Below, piece after piece: positions 48,241 through 60,700 of a stretch of 64,000 nt of DNA. Origin of the DNA: Nipponacmea schrenckii (Eukaryota; Mollusca; Gastropoda; Lottiidae). The DNA lies in contig JAUJPP010000007.1 in the NCBI GenBank assembly GCA_030562195.1, positions 186,001-250,000 on the forward strand, given 5' to 3'. Made by a program: the position numbers and the translations under genes. The notes beneath the pieces are model-generated. The model had not been told where the DNA came from. It did no database searches and saw only the letters and a program-made list of their open reading frames with translations. Position 1 is the first letter of the stretch, and each line of letters begins with the position of its first letter.

Positions 48241-48692
48241 AACTGGTTGAAGTCCTCCATGTGCACCATATATACTTGACAAGACTATAAAAAATTAAAA
48301 ATGGGATTCTAATAGAAATGCAGACTAAAATGTTATCTTTACAAACCATTTGGTATCTAGAACGTCATTTGAAATCAAATTGTTAATCACAGATGAAGAT
48401 ATATCACAGTATAAAACAACATTCAAAACTTGCTGTAGATTACAATATTTATTTTCACATTGACATCTATAAATATATATCCCATTTCTTTATTTGACAT
48501 AAAAAGAGCTCAACTCATACTCCTATAAACATACACTTAAAAAAGGTAGTATGTGGGATAGAGGCTATATTTGTTTTGGAAAGTGAATGATGATTAAGAT
48601 TTTATGAAAAGTCTACAAATCTAACAAATTTAGTGGCCATGAATAAGCTTTAACAATATCAATATAGATACTAATAGTATTGTTGATTTATT
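48241..48692. other. FAM92 copy 2 3' flank
   Basis: Downstream of the minus-strand stop at 48693. On that strand AATAAA occurs overlapping the stop region (48686-48691) and again at 48489-48494; the latter is the better polyadenylation candidate, about 200 bp beyond the stop. Confidence 0.4.
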
Positions 48693-51600
48693 TTATTTCC
48701 TTAATCTTGCTCTATTATAATCATCTTCTTCACTTTCAACATCTTCATCATCTTCATCATCTTCAATTTCACCATACATATTAGACTATAATTAAATCAA
48801 TGATCTAAGTCTTATCAAAAAAAAGAGTGAATATATGTCATATTGTCATCTCTGGCTATTTGCAACTGTTCAGGTGGTTCTCATTCTTGGCCTGTATTAA
48901 TTTAATATAAACTCACTGTTACTACTCCATAAGGCAAATGCCCATTAAAAGATTTCAATTGAATAAATCAGAGTTCTAACAACATTGAGCATCTCACACA
49001 TAAGACTACTACCTCAAAGAACTGACAAGAAATAAAGATGTTTAGACATAAACAAGAAGTGCCTGCTAATGTAGATTTTGGGTTTAGTGCAGATATTTTC
49101 ATCGTGTCAATTAGGTTTATTTTTTAAAATAACTTACCTGTTATATAACCTCAAGATGACTAAAAGATCAAAATACTGATAACTAGTCCAGATACTAACA
49201 GAAAGTTTAATTCTTATGGAAATTCATTCCATAATAAGAAGACTTTTTCAAGGCATATTATGGCATTTTTATCATTTTACATAATTTACTGAGAAACTAA
49301 ACAGGTAATAATACTTACATTATAGTTGCGTATTTGACGTCTATCTTCTGATAATGTGGATCCCATAGATCTATTGGTATCACCCAATGTATTATTATAA
49401 CCTCCAGTATTAGAGAGTAATGAGTCACCTTCTCTTGTAAAACCACCAGTAGCCATCAACCTGCTTCGAAATTCCTAACAATGTAAAATTACATACTTCA
49501 CATACATTGTTTTGTTGGAAAGAAAGAAACAACTATATTTTACAATGATAGCAACATAGGTTCAGGGTACTTTCTTCCAACTGATCCTTGACCAAACCTC
49601 TTTGCTGGGTCGAATAGAATTATGAGTGAAAATGACTCATTCTTTCACCTGACAATCATAGTCTGAACTCAACGCAAGGCAAGGCAAACGATATCATGAG
49701 TAAAGAACCAACGTCTTTAACAGACCATGCAATAATACATAGAGAACTGTGTAACAATATTTATTGGCAATTAATTTTTTTTCTTTGAAACAGTTTACAA
49801 TGTGGGGACAGTGGGGTTCTTAGATCCTAATTTCAAGTAATATTGCAACAGAAGGCTTTACCTCTAAATCAACATGTTCATCTATAGAAGCTACATTCTC
49901 TGCACATTTAGCATAAAATTCTAAAGCACGAGCATGGAATGCCATTTCAACATTAACGAAATCTGAAAGAACTGTCTGAAAAATAGGAAAAAATTATACA
50001 AAGAAATTAAAATCAACCATTCTTGTATAAAAGAAATGAAATGGATTTTATGTCTTTTTTAGCTAATGAACACATTCTTCACCAAATAGTGTACTATGAG
50101 AGGAATTGTGCAATTCCAGAAGCAGAAGGTGTCTGTTTTAAAAATATCTATGTGAATATTTAATATGGACCTTTCAAAACCTTTGGCTCACGATGTTAAG
50201 TTATTGCTAGCCAATGTTGGGAACAAGGATTCAATATGTATGTGAATATATTACTTTAAAACAGGCTCAAATAAAGACTTTTGACATAGACCTACCTTTA
50301 AATCCACAATTTTCTCTTTTTCAAATTTGGCCATTTCACCTTCTAATGCTTGACTGTAATGTACTGCATCTTTTGAAGCTCTTTGAAGTTCACTTTCAGC
50401 CTGCAAAAGTATCACAAAATTCCATAAACTCCATTGCCAACTATAAATTCGACTTGGATAATGTTGTTTCAATATAAATATTTCATAGAAATCTTATTTG
50501 AAACTGTTTCTTCTGTATTATATTATGTAATTATGGTTTAGAAATTTAAATACAATTCCATTCACTTTATTAACCAATGTATGTAAATAATAACAAGTAA
50601 ACTCAGTGAAGTGTTTTCTTTACTCTTGACTTGCTAGACTTAATATTTTAACTAGTATTATTATCAAAATTCAATAAATCTGTACTAATAATGGACAGAA
50701 AGTAGGGTTTATTTAAAAGCACACTAACCATTTGACTTTAAAGCACAAAGGAAAGTATTTAATAAAGTTTTTAGTTAATATATTTCCTCATACAGGATAA
50801 CTGACATCAACATAGAATACAGTTTAAATTTATTAGCCTTTAAAATGAAATTGTGTAAACATAACTTGTGAATAAAGAAACATAACTCAAATAATTGGCT
50901 TAAACCTTTGTCTTATCAACTATTAGAACTAGACTAGACTAGCACTAAATATTAGAAAGTATAAGATAATCTTTAAATGACATAGATGGAATATTATATA
51001 AAGAACACTATTATGGATATATAAAGAGAAGTAGTATATCCATAATAGTGTTCTTTATATAGTATAAGATAAGTATGATTTTATTAGAATACCAATACAT
51101 TGATAAAATATTAGTTATACTTATAAAGTATTATAAATACTAAATTATAAGAATATAATTAAGATTTAAATACAATACCCTTATTTCAAATCATACCTGT
51201 GTCTGGGGTAGAAAAGTATATCAATTTAAATTTTGAACATGTCATGAAAGATCATATTACTGATAATAGTAACAAATTTTTTTTTAGACATGTGAAATGA
51301 CTCCACAGAAGATTTGAGATCACCAAATATATTTGGCTTCAAGTAAAACCAACTTTGAAGTCATATGATAGGTAGTAGGCTAAATTTTGTGCTATTGCTA
51401 TGAAAATGGTTTCAGATACGTTTTTTCTGTGGCCCAGAAATATATTTTATGTAAAAGGACAAATTTATTATTTTCATATAGTCTATAATAATTACTTACA
51501 ATTTGATGTCGATCTCCTGGCGCTTTTTGACGTAATTTTTCTAATTGTTGTTTTTGTTTCAGTTCTTTTTTATGAGATACTGTTGATGATTTCACTATAC

Positions 51601-53195
51601 TCTGAAATTATGTACAAATAATATAAATAATAAATTCTTTATCTTTTATTATCACAATTTGGTCCAATGCCTGAAATCATGTTGAGGGTCATTATTGATA
51701 GTATATAACAGATATCACATAGATGAACAGAATACCTTCATATGTTTACAAACTTCACCATATGCTGCTAAGGGACGCACAACTTTAGCTTCTAATCTGT
51801 TTATCTGAAATTTCAATAGGATACTCAGTAACATTTTAATGCTATTACATTCCTTTTCTGGTTCACTACAAAACATTACATTCTATGATTAAATTAGAAC
51901 ATTGTGAAAGCAGGATGCTGCATTCTTTTATTCAGTTGCCTTCTGAGAAGAACCATTTTCACAAATCTAACATCTTAGATACGGTAGGATCTCAAAGCTG
52001 GTCCTTAGAAAATATTCTACATAGATAATATAGTTACTGCTTATAAGTACACTATCAATAATCTTATTCCACTTTATTTACAGGGAAGTTTGTAATATAA
52101 AAGTTTGTAAGGAATGATATATATTACCTCAGCTTGTCTATAATCCTGAATAGCAGAGAAATTCTCAGCAAATTTTACAAGTGAATTCTGAGTTGTTAAA
52201 TTAGCTTTTTCTGCCCCAGCATATTCCATAATATACTTAGACAATAAATCTCCTGTAAAGAAAAATAATTGAACATCCAGTGCCCTGTTAGCAATATAAG
52301 ATTGGTATTAACATTGTACACCAATTCAATACCAAGCCAATTTCTATGTTTTGTTTTATAATCACTGATGGATACACTGTCAAGAAGTTTGTATTCATGA
52401 CATTAAGAATATTGTTCTAATCAAACACTCTTCATCATCAAACTTATATCTTATTCTCAAAAGCAATAGTTACAGTCCATTGCAAAAGTTAACACAAAGT
52501 TATCTTTATTTCAATTTCTTGAAAAGACCTACCTTTATCTCGAAGTCGTGCATTTTTTCGAGTAATGGAAGCTAATGTATCACAGAATAAGCCTAAATAT
52601 TTTTCTACATGTTGAATTCTAGCTTCAGAAAATTTTGTCTGTGTTTCCCTACAATATAAAATAATAATAATAAGGATTGTTTGGAAACATTGATCAATTC
52701 ATTGCAATAGCTGCCTTTCAGTTTCATAATTGCTAAATCACAACTTGCACTTTAGCGGGGTTTTAATCGTATTTACAACCTCCAATCAACCAAACCTCAG
52801 TTTAGTCAGCAAATTTTGGACTATATCAGAATCTATTGCACTAGCAATTATTAATATTAGAAAAAAATGTGTTTGAACATGTTGAAAGAACGTGTGGCTC
52901 ATCTGTAAAAATATTATTATCAAAATCTTAACATTAATTTCATTGCAAATATTTATCTCTTAGTCAAGTCTTCCTAGTAGACTGTTCCTTATAGAAGCTC
53001 ATCTCCAAAAGGCACTATATATCCTGTAGATGAAATATCTTCACAAGTAGGCTGCTATGTCTATATAGTAGATGGCCTACTACTCTACTGATACATGTTT
53101 ACCTTGGTTACCATCAATTTTCTTTCAGTGTATTTTTAGTAGGAAGGAAAACAAAACACTTACGTTACTTTAAACTCTTTTGTATTTCTATTCAT
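48693..53195 (-). CDS. CIBAR1: FAM92/CIBAR BAR-domain protein, copy 2 (9 exons)
   Basis: Exons in transcript order: 53195-53164, 52648-52533, 52252-52128, 51804-51736, 51601-51500, 50400-50296, 49975-49862, 49474-49319, 48785-48693, giving about 303 residues. The first seven exons are 32, 116, 125, 69, 102, 105 and 114 bases, exactly those of copy 1, with identical phases. Conserved blocks include RKNARLRDKGDLL, AIQDYRQAEINRLEAKVVRP, AESELQRASKDA and DFVNVEMAFHARALEFY. The last two exons are unrelated in length to copy 1: a Gly/Ser/Asn-rich 52-codon exon and an acidic tail (EDDEDDEDVESEEDD). Copy 2 looks closer to vertebrate CIBAR1 in the middle (RLEAKVVRPLAAYG) than copy 1 does. The two are convergent. 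Which copy keeps the ancestral role cannot be decided here. Confidence 0.93.
50968..51072. repeat. perfect 27-bp stem hairpin flanked by 12-bp direct repeats
   Basis: 50995-51021 and 51035-51061 are perfect reverse complements (arm includes AAAGAACACTATTATGGATA) around a 13-base loop. Just outside, AGTATAAGATAA occurs at 50968-50979 and again at 51061-51072. It lies in intron 5 of FAM92 copy 2. Confidence 0.9.
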
Positions 53196-54712
53196 ATTTA
53201 TCACACTCAGTTTATTATCTGCTGAATGTTTTATTTTCCGTTAAAAACAAAAATCATCAATCAGATCATAGAATTCTTGAGAGCGACCGACCTGATCTAA
53301 TGACACCTTTTCCTCCTCCGAAGATACAGGATTACCTCCCTTCACAAAGCTAGTGCCCCTCCAGACTACAAATAACTAATATTAGAATTTATTAATGGAC
53401 CGCTTGAAAAAAGGGAAATAAATAAAACACTGTTTAAGTTTTGTTAGCAAGGTAATAATATTAATTTTGCTTAATATTATGATATAACATAATTACAAGA
53501 CAAGAAAGATTTTTTCCATTAATATGGTGCCGGTAAAAGAAATAGTGTTAAACGCTAAGTCCCTGGTTCTCAATTTTGTTTTGCAGAGAACCACTAAGCG
53601 AATTTCCAATCGAGCCATTCACCCCACGAGACTTGAGTACATAATATATTATAAATATAAATTCACCCCATTTGAGAACCGTGGCGATAAGTAATAAAAA
53701 AAATATAACCTTATCCATACATCAATTTTCAATGCATACTATTTGATAATAAAGCACAGTTTAAACTGCATCTGCTGTCTACACAAAACTGAATGCTCAA
53801 CTCTTCTCAACAAAAATCATTAAGAATAAATTCATTTCCCTTGAGAATAACTGAAATTTGGAATAAGTTACCTCCATCCGTTGTTGAGTCACCTATAATT
53901 AACTCAACAAGCACAGACTGGATAAGTTTTGGAAATACAAAAAAAATTATGTACGATTACACAGCGCCAATTAACGTGCTAACTGTAATTTCAAACAAGA
54001 AGAATAGGCGAAGAAGACCTTATCAAAGGGGTGTAAACTTGGTACCAGAATTATCTTAAGGTATCCTAAGGTAACCCCCCATAACATAAATAATTCTCAC
54101 AACCCGATGTCACTCTATATTGCAATGAAAAATATATAGTACGACAAAGATGTTGATTTTTATTTCAATTTTTACTCCGTTTAAAGTTTCGTGTGTACAA
54201 AAAAAAAAAGAGTTTATTTGCTTTCTGACGAATTGAAATTGGCTCAACTGAAAGGAAACCGTTAAGCGTGACGATAGAGACCCCAATGCACGAGAATAGC
54301 TCGCGTTGTCCTCGCGCCGTTGACTGTGAGCGTGGCTGGCATAAGATTGGGCTCGTGTTATTAGAAACTGGTACAGACGTTTATAACGGTACTGTTTATA
54401 TCAATGTTATAAAACTTTGTGTTACTTATTACGCATGATAATGGTCTGATTATGAGTATTGGATGTGATTTTAACATTATAAGACCGTGTTATAACATGT
54501 AACAAATAGTATAATGTTGGTGTTTATAAATTCTAAAAGTTATAAAGTTCCCATGGGTGAATAAAGAAATCTAGCGGTAGCCTATTTAACTCACTACACA
54601 AAGAAAACGGCTGTGTCGGTATTTTGTGAAAAATGAAATGGAGCGTGGAGGGACTTGTAAAATAGAACCTCGTGGTTGGATTTAACAAAGATATTCTATT
54701 TAATATGGGAAT
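53196..54712. other. spacer between FAM92 copy 2 and ENTREP-like gene
   Basis: Head-to-head spacer of 1.5 kb containing both 5' regions and the LINE fragment at 53785-54060. A comparatively GC-rich patch (about 54270-54350, with several CG dinucleotides) may belong to the promoter of the plus-strand gene; this is inference from composition. Confidence 0.4.
53785..54060 (+). mobile_element. LINE ORF 3'-end remnant
   Basis: An 88-codon frame contains LRINSFPLRITEIWNKLPPS then VVESPIINSTSTDW, matching the xFFSxRVxxxWNxLPxxVVxAPSxNxF signature at the C-terminus of CR1/jockey-like retrotransposon proteins (compare FFSNRVVNNWNSLPLNIVEA at 9510-9575). The remainder is not conserved. It is a short, old fragment of a different subfamily from the copy at 9.06 kb. 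Confidence 0.6.
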
Positions 54713-57700
54713 ATGACAAAAGTTCAAGACAAAAAGTTCCAGGGAAATGCACTTGGTCAATGTACTAGGCTGACAGTGGATAGAGAGACAAACCGGGGAG
54801 GAATGAAGGAGGGGAAGAGAATGAAAAGAGTGTGGAATGAGAAAAGATTATGGATATTTTTAGTATGGGGTTTAGTAGTATCAGTGTGTGGATTAGTAAC
54901 TGGTGGAATTTATCTCAACTTAAGAACTTTAACTTCATCTGAAAAATACACAGAAATCATACCAAATTATGTGAACTTTATTTCAGTAAGTTTCCCTTAT
55001 CAATTTTTTTCACACGAAGATAGAGTATCCCCTCAGGCTTATGTTAACTGTTACCCCTTATGTTCATATAATTGTAACATGACAAAAGTTATTGTTGTTT
55101 CTTGTTGTTCTGAATGTTCCGATTTTTATAGATGCAGAACATATTTGACACTGTTCACTAATTACCAAGAACCTAAAGGCTAGATAGACAAGGTCTATAA
55201 TAGTTTTAGATATATGGGGGTCATCATTTTCACATTCCTGTAAAATGAAAAACACCTGCCAGTTTTATACTTGTCTCTATTCAAGTGAATTGTAAAGGAT
55301 TAAAGGTCCCATAATGGAAACTATTGAATTTCAAGGGTAGAGCTTCTTGTATATGGGATCAACTTTTAGAAAGAAATGTCATATCCAGGTGCAGGAGGTT
55401 AGGCTGCTTTCACACTGATTTCACACTGATATTTTTGCTATTAGGCTTACATTCATGTAGAGCTTTTGATATGCAGGGATCTTATTTATTTGATCAGGAA
55501 AATGTATTACTTCAATAGTTGTGACAAAATGTTAAAACAAAAACATTTTGGCATTTAGCATGAATATTTTAAAGAAACTGTGTCATGATGGAGTTTAGTT
55601 TATTTGAGAATAACAAAAAAGAAGGATATCAGTGGGCAAATGAGACAATTGCAAATAGATGCTAGATAACCTTATTCCAATCCTCATAACATTATGCTGA
55701 CTTGGAGAATATATAGGGTACTGGATATGATATTAAGAAGTAGTATAACTAAAAGATTATTAAATGTCTTACAAAAGTATTGCATACAATAAAGTGATAA
55801 TTATTTGACAGGTGTATATTATATTGTGATATAAACCAGCCCAAAAAGTTACACAAACCTAGTTGTATGTAATGATGAATTTGACATCCAGATTTCTTAA
55901 AAATGTTTAGTTGTATCTGGAAACAAATAATAAACGTAGATCTAATGTTTTAAACATATTTGGCCCCTTGATTTTGTTTCACAGAAGGCAAATTATCAGC
56001 AAAAATTCATAATTTTCAGTTGAAATTCTCCAGAGAGAAGTGTGTTTATATTCAGTGTAAACTTATAAAACTTATATTTTTTTATCAACACAACATCACT
56101 GGACACTATCAGCACTATTTTAAACTTCATATTCAAATTTGAAAATAATGAGTAAAATTAATCCTAACAGCTAATATTTTTTGTATTTACTTTTCTGTTG
56201 AAGGGGATTTTCTAAACTTTTAATGTGTTTTAAAGATTATTTGCAAGTTCCAATTTTCAATAAGAAGTCTCATGAAATAGCCTACCTAACGTTGTGTGTA
56301 TTGACGTCACTAGTGAAATATTACAAAGGGCTGTATATAATATATTCAGATATTGCAAAAATGATATTATCATCAAAGGTGCTAATTTGAATAAATTTGC
56401 TAGTCTCACATATGTCTAACAGAGAATTGGAATGATGCAATTTAGTGTTAGTAGAACTTGAAAAGAAACTATTTTACTTTCCTATACAAAGTAAATATAT
56501 AACATGTAAATAAATAAATAAATGGAAGATATTTTAAGAACTTTATAATTGAGATTACTATGTCTGCGTAAAGCAATAAAGCTAAAGAAGCCAAAATTGT
56601 GCTCTAAATTGTTTAAAGTATAACATCATGGGACAACCTCTTTAATAAAATTTGATTATTTAATTAGAGAATTAGGAAATGAAATATATTTTATTAATTA
56701 TTTGAAGTAAGTGTTTTCATTTAGAGTGTGAACTTGTTATATGATAACTTCTCCATGCTATCAACAGAATAACATACTGTGTAAAGTAGCTGCTCTTATC
56801 ATTGGCTACATAACCCAATGGCAGTTAAAACTGTTGATATGAGAAAGTGGTATTGAAGTCTTACCGTGGGAATATCACTCCTACTTCCACTCTAAACCTC
56901 TTTATTACTATTGCCAAGACTTGATCACATGTTCCAGATGCCATGCTCAAGTTGATTATTTTTCTAGTGTGGGTCATTATTAGTCACAAGGTTAACTTGT
57001 CAATCAAATGTTTTCTCCCTGGGGTGGCAAACAGACAAATTCATTACAAATGAAAGAAAATGAGAAAAAATTATTAAGAAAATCATTGAACTTGTGATGT
57101 TGAATAGTATGCTACAGTGATATGAGATGAGATGTTTAATTCCTGGTCAGTTTGAGGGAGACTAAGTCTAGGCTACAACATTGAGATATTAACCAAGCTG
57201 ATGACAAGACAAGTAGCTACTGATGGAGTTATCTCACTTTTATATTATTTCATTAGATAAGATTCTGATGATATAACATCCTTTAGACATCAAGAATCAT
57301 GATAAAGATTAAAGTGATTTGCTATGAGTAGATAAAAAAGATCAAGAACCTCATCAAGTACTTGGAAAATGATTTCTTCTTAATATGAATTTACCACTGT
57401 GTTCTTACAATTGGATGGTTTACAGAATTTTAATGTGAACTGGGATTTCAACTGAACTAGTCTTGGTTACATGTGTTTGTAAAATGTGTCTTGTTCTCGG
57501 AAAAATATGCATAACAAGGGTAGAATTCAACCATTGGAATTAAGTAAACTACAGCTGCAAAAGTAAATATATGTGCATCATGTTTTGAACAAAAACCAGA
57601 ATTATTGGCCCTCTGAAACCTACTGATAAATATGATAAGGAAATTGGTTTGACATGCTCATAAGATTGTTATTTATATAAGACAATCTAAATATAAATAT

Positions 57701-60700
57701 TTAAAACTTGATCTTATGCCTGATGTAAAAAGAGTTATGTTTATAAAGTTTAGATTTAGACCAGGAAGTCTAAGGGCAAATAAAAAATATATTTTTATCA
57801 TTTAAAATGATTAAACATTTAGATATTTGAATTGTGTATAAGGGACTGTAATGAGGTTTTCTAAAAAGTTTTGTTTGTGTCAGGGACACTGATATCAGTT
57901 TTACTATTCCAATTTCAGTCAGTGGTTCCTGCAATAAATAAATTTATTCCTTTCTTTGAGTGTTGATTTTAAGCTATACCCTCAGGCCCACGAAAAATTA
58001 TGGCTCCTCATGGTGTTTCTGGTAATCTTTTTAAATTGGTAAATCTATTATATTGTTATCAATGCAAAAGTATTCTAATAAAATAATGGGTAAAATTTCT
58101 AATTTATAAGGGAAGTGTAAAGATAGAAAGTGTCATGTTCATTTTGACTTTAGAATAGAGACAAGAATTGAACAGAATGCACAGTGAAATTTGATATCTA
58201 TGACTTCTACAAAGTTGAGAATCTCATACTACATTAAAATCTGGTGAAACTCATTTGAGGTCAATCAACACAATGATTGAATGAGTGTAATTTAATTAAA
58301 CTAATTATGATGTGTGAATATAATTAGATTATTTCTGTGACTGACTGGCTATGTTATTTATTACTTTTCTTTTACTAAAATATTAAACTAACGTTATTAA
58401 TGTGGTCTCTTTAAAAGGTATAGCTGAAAATCTCAGTTTCAGAGTGGAATAGGTGCCATGAAAGAGTCAGAGTCATTATGAAACCTTTCTAATTTGAAAT
58501 TAATTCCGATCAAGACATTGAAAAGCTACTTGAAAGTTACAGATAACGATTTGTAAATGTGTAAATATCATGTTCTTTGTTTAGGTGATCACAGTATGTA
58601 ACATGTGAATCATATTTGGTAATTTTTAATGATATAACCAGATAAAGTATAAAATAACTCTTGTTATTTTAATGAAGAAAGGTGTAATATTATCTCTAAG
58701 ATAGAATGATTTAGTTTATTATATTGAAATGATATATGATTTAGAAATGTATTTACATGATACTGTTAACGGATGTACTCGAGTATTGAAAAAAATACAG
58801 CATCAGCTACAGTTTGATGAATTTTTATTGAGGACATTATGAATCTGGTAGAGAATAGGTAGCCTACAGAACAATATTTTCAAGAGAATATAATCTCTTT
58901 TTGCAGATAAATTGTTATCTACAGCAAAGCAAAACAAAACATTTGCATTCATGATTTTGCTTTATTTTTTTTATTCTTTTAAAAGTTCCAGACAAATTAC
59001 ATTTTGAAACTTTTATTACAAGTAGATTCTTGAGTTGTGTGAGAAAAATAATTTTGCACAGGATAATTGTTTTTATATATAAATATTGATTATAGAAGGT
59101 AAAAATGAGGTGGTTCACACTTTGATTTGTTGATTAATGTTGTTTTAGTCATGAAAATTCTTTTGAAACTTAAAGGCAATCAGTGCATTCTTAAGTTGTA
59201 GACAGAATATGTACATCATGTGAGGTTCTCAATATTTTTGGCAGATCCAATACATTAGTTGAATCAGTCAACATATATACTGTGAATTTATTATTTTGGC
59301 AGCGATACCAAGTTAGTTTGAAATAAAACTTATATAATCTGATACTTAACTTAAAGATGATTGTCAGGCAAGGCAATATATGCCCACTGGCATAATGACA
59401 TTGACCCACAAAATACAAATCAAAAAATTGTAGCCTGTAGCGTGAGCACAAGTTACACAGTACATGTAATAGCGTGAAAACACTTAATCAAATATGATAT
59501 TTCGTTGGAATTTATTTGGCAAGCAGCCAAAACTTTTAGTTTTTGGGGGTCAATTAAAAATTTTTATTATTTAAGTTTTTTAAAAAAAAAACTCTAAAGT
59601 TAAAAAAATTGTTTCGTATTTATGGTGGAAAATTTGATCCTGTCTAAAATAAAAAGATTCCAGGTGGGTTTGATTTTACATAATGTAATTCATTTAAAAC
59701 TACTCAAATAAAAATTTTTCTTGGGTTTTTAATATCTTTTCTATATTGAGTGTATAGCAAAAGGGAAAAACATATTAACAAATTTCTAAACCTAAATTGA
59801 ATTGTTTGAATAATTTAAATTCATATATTTTTCGTTGACATTTAACTTGATAAATATAATTTTAAAGAATCAGGTGAGGTTATTTTTATTATAATTGGTA
59901 AAAATTACCAAATTTTAATCAATATGCTTTACATATTCCTTGTAATTATAAACTATAATTTTTACATGTTGACTTAATAAGGAGTGAAGAAATCTTTCTG
60001 AAAACTTTGAATGGATGGAATTGCATTGAAGTGAAAAACTGGGTTATTTTTTTAACTGAATACAAAATATACAGAAAAAGATGGGTGGGGGTCCTTACTT
60101 GTGTTGATATTTGGTTTTATTAAATTTGTAGCCAAGGGTTGAGTTTAATAAATATTGGATGTATTCCAATATTTTTAATCTTTAATAACAGTTTACACTA
60201 ACATTTTTTTTTTAATAAAGGAGTTGACAGGGGCGCGGGATTAAATTTTGTGTTGGGGGAATTCTATTTAAAAGTAAAAAAACTGTTATCATCTATATTT
60301 TTTAAAAACTTTAATCGTTACGGGAGAAAACCCAAGAAGAAACAATTATTCCTTTACTTTTGTTGGAGTTATTTGGTTTAAGTTTACCAGTTGGGGTTAA
60401 AAAACCAAGGAAATTTAAAAAAGGCCCTTAGAGACAATTAATTTTATACTGGGTACCAAAAATTTTGTATTCTTTATTAAACAGATATTTTCCCCCTAAC
60501 CTTTTTTCTTCCCCCCTCTTTGGTATGGGAGTTAGAGGGGCATGCAAAAGATGTTTAAGTTCCTATCTTATTTCATTTATTTTAGGTGATCATTGCTGGT
60601 ATTATGGTGCTGGTGTTATTTTGGAAGAGGAACGTTATCTTAGTAAGTGAGAAATTTGTTAACTTCAATACACAATACCTTAAAGGTATAATAAGTCTCA

